Shown here in pieces: positions 5,552-7,957 of a stretch of 7,957 bases of DNA (its first letter is position 1; each line of letters begins with the position of its first letter). Below the pieces are notes generated by a model that saw only the letters and a list, made by a program, of their open reading frames with translations, was not told the DNA's origin and searched no databases. The position numbers were made by a program, and so were the translations under genes. This stretch comes from Rhodospirillaceae bacterium (lineage in GTDB: Bacteria > Pseudomonadota > Alphaproteobacteria > TMED109 > TMED131): NCBI GenBank assembly GCA_902547175.1, contig CACCMS010000033.1, positions 1 through 7,957 of the forward strand. The letters are read 5' to 3'.

Positions 5552-6262
5552 TTATCCTTCAACATTAGTTTGTATCTGGTAAATTTCACCAATGGACTTC
5601 TTAGCTAAATTATACATAGATGTAAAATTTTTTTCTGATATGACAGTTTTTTCACCTGTGCATTGTATTTCTATTATATTTCCAAGGCTATTAAATACAA
5701 AGTTTGCATCAGCTTCGGCAGAAGAGTCTTCTTCATAATCTAAATCAACATATGGGTTGCCTGAAATGATGCCACAAGAAATTGCAGATACACCATATTT
5801 GATAGGGTTATTTTTTAGAACTTTTGTTTGTACTAGTTTTTTTATTGCAAGGTTTAGTGCTATCCAGGAACCATTAATAGATGTTGTCCTGGTTCCACCA
5901 TCTGCTGATAGTACGTCACAGTCGATTTTTATAAGCTTCTCAGATAAAAGTGATAAATTAAGACAATTTCTTAAACTTCTTCCTATTAACCTTTGTATTT
6001 CTTGTGTTCTACCTGACAGCTTTCCTCTCATAGACTCTCTTTCATTTCTTGTATTTGTTGATGTGGGTAACATAGAGTACTCTGCTGTTAGCCATCCCTG
6101 ATTAGAGCCCTTTAACCATCTAGGAATTTTTTCCTCTATTGTAACACTGCAAATAATTTTTGTTAAACCGAACTCTATAAGGCATGATGCAAATGCATTT
6201 TTCATAAAGTTTATTTCAACTTTTATATTTCTTAATTCATTAAACTTTCTATTGCTTCTCAT
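5552..6262 (-). CDS. rph: Ribonuclease PH
   Basis: RNase PH is a phosphorolytic 3'-to-5' exoribonuclease that trims the 3' ends of tRNA precursors and some other RNAs, as a ring hexamer in the cytoplasm. The 236-residue protein is the usual length (E. coli 238) and shows all landmarks: the N-terminal R-x-x-x-E-L-R region, GWLTAEYSMLP (56-66), RTQEIQRLIGRSLR (85-98), the IDCDVLSADGGTRTTSINGS segment (113-132) with the phosphate-binding GGTR (122-125), DLDYEEDSSAEAD (173-185) with the metal-binding aspartates D179 and D185, and IIEIQCTGE (197-204). The ATG at 6262 gives the expected start (MRSNRKFNELRNI) but has no clear Shine-Dalgarno. It is divergent from hrcA and is followed by rdgB after four bases, so rph-rdgB should be one operon; this pair is common in bacteria. 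Confidence 0.97.
   Translation of the reverse strand: MRSNRKFNELRNIKVEINFMKNAFASCLIEFGLTKIICSVTIEEKIPRWLKGSNQGWLTAEYSMLPTSTNTRNERESMRGKLSGRTQEIQRLIGRSLRNCLNLSLLSEKLIKIDCDVLSADGGTRTTSINGSWIALNLAIKKLVQTKVLKNNPIKYGVSAISCGIISGNPYVDLDYEEDSSAEADANFVFNSLGNIIEIQCTGEKTVISEKNFTSMYNLAKKSIGEIYQIQTNVEG
5555..5560 (-). promoter_or_regulatory. Shine-Dalgarno (GAAGGA) deciding the ATT start of rdgB
   Basis: Read on the minus strand, GAAGGA at 5560-5555 ends seven bases before the ATT at 5547-5545, which is ideal spacing. It sits inside the last codons of rph (GTT GAA GGA TAA). There is no comparable purine-rich site close to the ATG at 5493. The site could be partly a coincidence of the rph C-terminal Glu-Gly codons. 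Confidence 0.6.
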
Positions 6263-6312
6263 TATAATATTATTTTACTATAAATGATAAATTAATTTTA
6301 TAGAATTAAAAG
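6263..6312. promoter_or_regulatory. Divergent promoter region between rph and hrcA
   Basis: This 50-bp gap, almost entirely A and T, must carry the start signals of both genes. On the minus strand TATAAA (6302-6297) and TATAGT (6282-6277) could serve rph; on the plus strand TATAAA (6279-6284) and TATAGA (6299-6304) could serve hrcA. No good -35 is seen for any of them. No inverted repeat of the CIRCE type, the HrcA operator, is present. The individual boxes are weak because such hexamers are frequent in DNA of this composition. Confidence 0.35.
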
Positions 6313-7380
6313 ATGAAAAAAAATAATAAAGATGTTTCTGAAATTGGCAACCGAGCAAAAACTATTCTATCTGAAGTTATAGAAGTTTACCTAAAACAAG
6401 GAACGCCCGTATCTTCAAAATTAATTTCTGAAAAGCTAAACTCTCCTCTATCTTCTTCAAGCATAAGGTCAGTAATGGCAAGATTAGAAGATCAAGGATA
6501 CTTGCATTCTCTTCATACATCTTCAGGCAGAATTCCAACTGACAGAGGGTTAAAACTATTTGTTGATGGATTGCTAGAACTTGGAGATTTAACAATTGAA
6601 GAAAGACAAAATATTGAGGCTAGATGTTCTGTAGCAGGAAAAACTTTGCTTGAAGTATTAGATCATTCTTCCAAAGAGCTAGCTGGATTATCAAATTGTA
6701 CTTCTTTAGTTTTTGCGCCAAATAATATTGATAGACCTTTAAAACACATTGAATTTGTGGCGTTAGACAAAGAAAGAGCCTTGGTAATTACTATCGACAT
6801 TAATGGCTTAGTTGAAAATAAAATCATGACAGTACCTTCTGGAATAACAGCAGCTGCATTAATAGAAGCAACTAATTATATTAACTCTAAAGTTTATGGT
6901 AAAACATTATCTGAACTTAAGTTGAATATTTCTAAAGAGTTAGAAACACAAAATAAGCAGATTGATAAGCTATCAGAGCAAATTGTATCTGAGGGACTAG
7001 CCATTAGAAGCAAAGAAAAAGGAGAAGACCATTTTTTAATTAATAGAAGAGATTTTATATACGGAAAATTAGATCAGAAAGAAGAATTGCTTAAGTTAGA
7101 CAAATTATTAAACGAATTACAGAATAAAAAAAATTTTATTAATATTTTAAAAAATACATCTGAAGGCAAAGGAGTACATGTTTTTATTGGTTCAAATACT
7201 CAAATGTTTAATTTATCAGGCTGTTCAATGATTGTTGCTCCATTGAAGCAGAGGATTAAAAATAAAAATGTTTCCACATTAGGAGCAATTGGAGTTATAG
7301 GTCCATCTAGATTAAATTATTCTAGAATAATTCCTATGGTAGATTTTACAGCAAAAGTATTGAATAAATTTTTAAATTAA
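6313..7380 (+). CDS. hrcA: Heat-inducible transcription repressor HrcA
   Basis: HrcA is a dimeric repressor that binds the CIRCE inverted repeat, mostly before groESL, and depends on GroEL for activity. The 355-residue protein has the winged-helix DNA-binding domain at about 10-90 (IGNRAKTILSEVIEVYLKQGTPVSS, then SSSSIRSVMARLEDQGYLHSLHTSSGRIPTDRGLKLFVDGLL), the GAF-like middle part (LEHIxF-type KHIEFVALDKERALVITI and GLVENKIMTVPSG), and the conserved end GSNTQMFNLSGCSMIVAPLKQR ... GAIGVIGPSRLNYSRIIPMVDFTAKVLN. Length and order are normal and nothing is missing. The ATG at 6313 is preceded only by AATTAAAAG. It lies 53 bp before grpE on the same strand, a frequent arrangement in bacteria. No CIRCE is visible in this window, so its operators should be elsewhere, probably at groESL. 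Confidence 0.97.
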   Translation: MKKNNKDVSEIGNRAKTILSEVIEVYLKQGTPVSSKLISEKLNSPLSSSSIRSVMARLEDQGYLHSLHTSSGRIPTDRGLKLFVDGLLELGDLTIEERQNIEARCSVAGKTLLEVLDHSSKELAGLSNCTSLVFAPNNIDRPLKHIEFVALDKERALVITIDINGLVENKIMTVPSGITAAALIEATNYINSKVYGKTLSELKLNISKELETQNKQIDKLSEQIVSEGLAIRSKEKGEDHFLINRRDFIYGKLDQKEELLKLDKLLNELQNKKNFINILKNTSEGKGVHVFIGSNTQMFNLSGCSMIVAPLKQRIKNKNVSTLGAIGVIGPSRLNYSRIIPMVDFTAKVLNKFLN

Positions 7381-7381
7381 T

Positions 7382-7411
7382 CTTGTAGATTAAAAAAAAC
7401 AACCAACATAT
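7382..7411 (+). promoter_or_regulatory. Candidate heat-shock (sigma-32/RpoH-like) promoter of grpE
   Basis: CTTGTA at 7382-7387 resembles the CTTGAA -35 of RpoH promoters. CAACATAT at 7404-7411 agrees with the CCCCATNT -10 at five of the seven fixed positions, and the 16-bp spacing is within the known range. Transcription would start near 7418, leaving a short leader with the grpE ribosome-binding site. The gene behind it, grpE, is a classic RpoH target in Proteobacteria. The match is imperfect, and grpE may also be read through from hrcA since no terminator intervenes. Confidence 0.35.
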
Positions 7412-7421
7412 AGTATTATTT

Positions 7422-7427
7422 AAGGGG
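7422..7427 (+). promoter_or_regulatory. Strong Shine-Dalgarno of grpE
   Basis: AAGGGG lies six bases before the grpE ATG at 7434. It is the clearest ribosome-binding site in the window, where most other genes have weak or no such sequence, and it settles the start: a second ATG at 7438 is in another frame and soon meets a stop. Confidence 0.8.
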
Positions 7428-7433
7428 AAAAGA

Positions 7434-7957
7434 ATGAATGAAAAGACAAATGATGAAGTAGAAAATAATAACTCTATAGCACAACAAAAAGATGTTGATG
7501 AAAAATTAGATCAAGAAAAAGATCAAGAAAATAATATTTTTGCTGAGGAGAATTCAGAAAATAATGAAACCACAAGCGAAAAGAGTAGTCCAGAAAATGA
7601 TGAAATTACAAGTGAAGGCGATAATTCAGAAACTATTGATACTCTTAAGAAAGAATTATCTGAGAACAAAGACAAACTACTAAGGGCAATGGCAGAAAGT
7701 GAAAATACTAGAAAACAGATGGAAAAAATAAGAATAGAAACAAATAAATATGGAGTACAGCCTTTAGCGAGAGAAATATTGAATGTTGTGGATAATTTTA
7801 ATAGGGCTTTAGATTTAAAAGATGATAATAATGAAAAGAGCTTGGAGGAAGGGCTTACTCTAATACAAAAAGAAATATTAAGTATTTTAGAGAAATTTAA
7901 TGTAAAAAAAATAAAAGCTCTAGGAGATGACTTTAATGCTAACTTCCATCAAGCGAT
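7434..7957 (+). CDS. grpE: Nucleotide exchange factor GrpE (5' part)
   Basis: The frame is open from ATG 7434 to the window end (174 complete codons), so the C-terminal beta domain that contacts DnaK is cut off. GrpE releases ADP from DnaK in the DnaK-DnaJ-GrpE chaperone cycle. Residues 1 to about 70 are a Glu/Asp/Asn-rich, probably disordered arm (MNEKTNDEVENNNS...). The long paired helix begins at about 70 (TIDTLKKELSENKDKLLRAMAESENTRKQ) and runs on through KIRIETNKYGVQPLAREILNVVDNFNRALDL, EEGLTLIQKEILSILEKFNVKKIKALGDDFNANFHQA, all close to the family consensus. The acidic arm is longer than the roughly 40 residues found in E. coli and contains short repeats. The strong upstream Shine-Dalgarno and possible RpoH-like promoter suggest high, heat-inducible expression; dnaK may lie downstream, outside the window. 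Confidence 0.96.
   Translation, partial: MNEKTNDEVENNNSIAQQKDVDEKLDQEKDQENNIFAEENSENNETTSEKSSPENDEITSEGDNSETIDTLKKELSENKDKLLRAMAESENTRKQMEKIRIETNKYGVQPLAREILNVVDNFNRALDLKDDNNEKSLEEGLTLIQKEILSILEKFNVKKIKALGDDFNANFHQA
7509..7532 (+). repeat. Two tandem 12-bp units in the grpE acidic arm
   Basis: GATCAAGAAAAA at 7509-7520 is followed directly by GATCAAGAAAAT at 7521-7532, differing only in the last base. It encodes DQEK-DQEN in the disordered N-terminal part of GrpE and is best read as a small tandem duplication tolerated there. Confidence 0.8.
7555..7640 (+). repeat. Degenerate 36-bp tandem repeat in the grpE acidic arm
   Basis: Two units, 7555-7590 and 7591-7626, both begin CAGAAAAT-ATGAAA and continue with ACAAG-GAA; a decayed third begins at 7627 (CAGAAACTATTGAT). 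In protein the 12-residue units read roughly ENNETTSEKSSP, ENDEITSEGDNS and ETIDT. In-frame length keeps the gene open. The most likely cause is slippage duplication in a disordered, length-tolerant segment. Confidence 0.65.

Noticed and set aside
5757..6101. 114-codon open frame on the plus strand inside rph
   Set aside because: It lies wholly antisense to the conserved core of RNase PH; its openness follows from rph codon constraints and it shows no motif or ribosome-binding site.
6263..6312. Possible CIRCE operator before hrcA
   Set aside because: I compared the gap with TTAGCACTC-N9-GAGTGCTAA and found no half-site; the gap is nearly all A and T.
1..7957. A mobile element, defence system, CRISPR array, toxin-antitoxin pair or other new system
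   Set aside because: Every stretch of appreciable length is filled by a recognised core gene with uniform base composition; there are no terminal repeats, integrase, tRNA or foreign-looking segment.

Overview
This window looks like core chromosome of an A+T-rich (roughly 28% G+C by eye), compact alphaproteobacterium. The pointers are the HrcA, LppC-type lipoprotein, BON lipoprotein and glutathione synthetase families, the gene block rph-rdgB / lppC / rsmI-BON-gshB next to hrcA-grpE, and almost no intergenic DNA. A free-living marine streamlined lineage (SAR11-like, HIMB59/AEGEAN-169-like or similar) fits, because histidine and glutathione synthesis genes are kept; the exact lineage cannot be fixed from this sequence alone.

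Layout: (1) 1-987, plus strand: the 3' part of hisF, then hisE and a HinT-type HIT protein, linked by two ATGA stop/start overlaps as the end of a histidine operon. (2) 946-3386, minus strand: rsmI, a two-BON-domain lipoprotein (DolP/YraP-like) and gshB, all overlapping, so very likely one transcript; gshB runs 42 bp into hinT from the opposite side. (3) 3430-4935, plus strand: an LppC/LpoA-like lipoprotein divergent from rsmI. (4) 4930-6262, minus strand: rph then rdgB. The natural rdgB start appears to be a rare ATT codon at 5547; the first ATG, at 5493, would remove the nucleotide-binding THNQNK motif. (5) 6313-7957, plus strand: hrcA and the first 174 codons of grpE, with a possible heat-shock-type promoter and a strong Shine-Dalgarno before grpE.

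The genes serve several housekeeping tasks: histidine synthesis (HisF, HisE), glutathione synthesis (GshB), RNA processing and 16S rRNA methylation (Rph, RsmI), nucleotide-pool cleaning (RdgB, HinT), envelope maintenance (LppC and BON lipoproteins) and heat-shock control (HrcA, GrpE). Only three gaps could hold regulatory DNA: 3387-3429, 6263-6312 and 7381-7433. I found no tRNA, rRNA, CRISPR, mobile element or convincing intrinsic terminator, and there is no gene-free stretch over 300 bases.

I do not see a new biological system here. The points most worth checking are the ATT start of rdgB, the antisense overlap of hinT and gshB, the -10-like box placed so that lppC could be leaderless, and the apparent absence of yraN and hemW from an otherwise conserved block.
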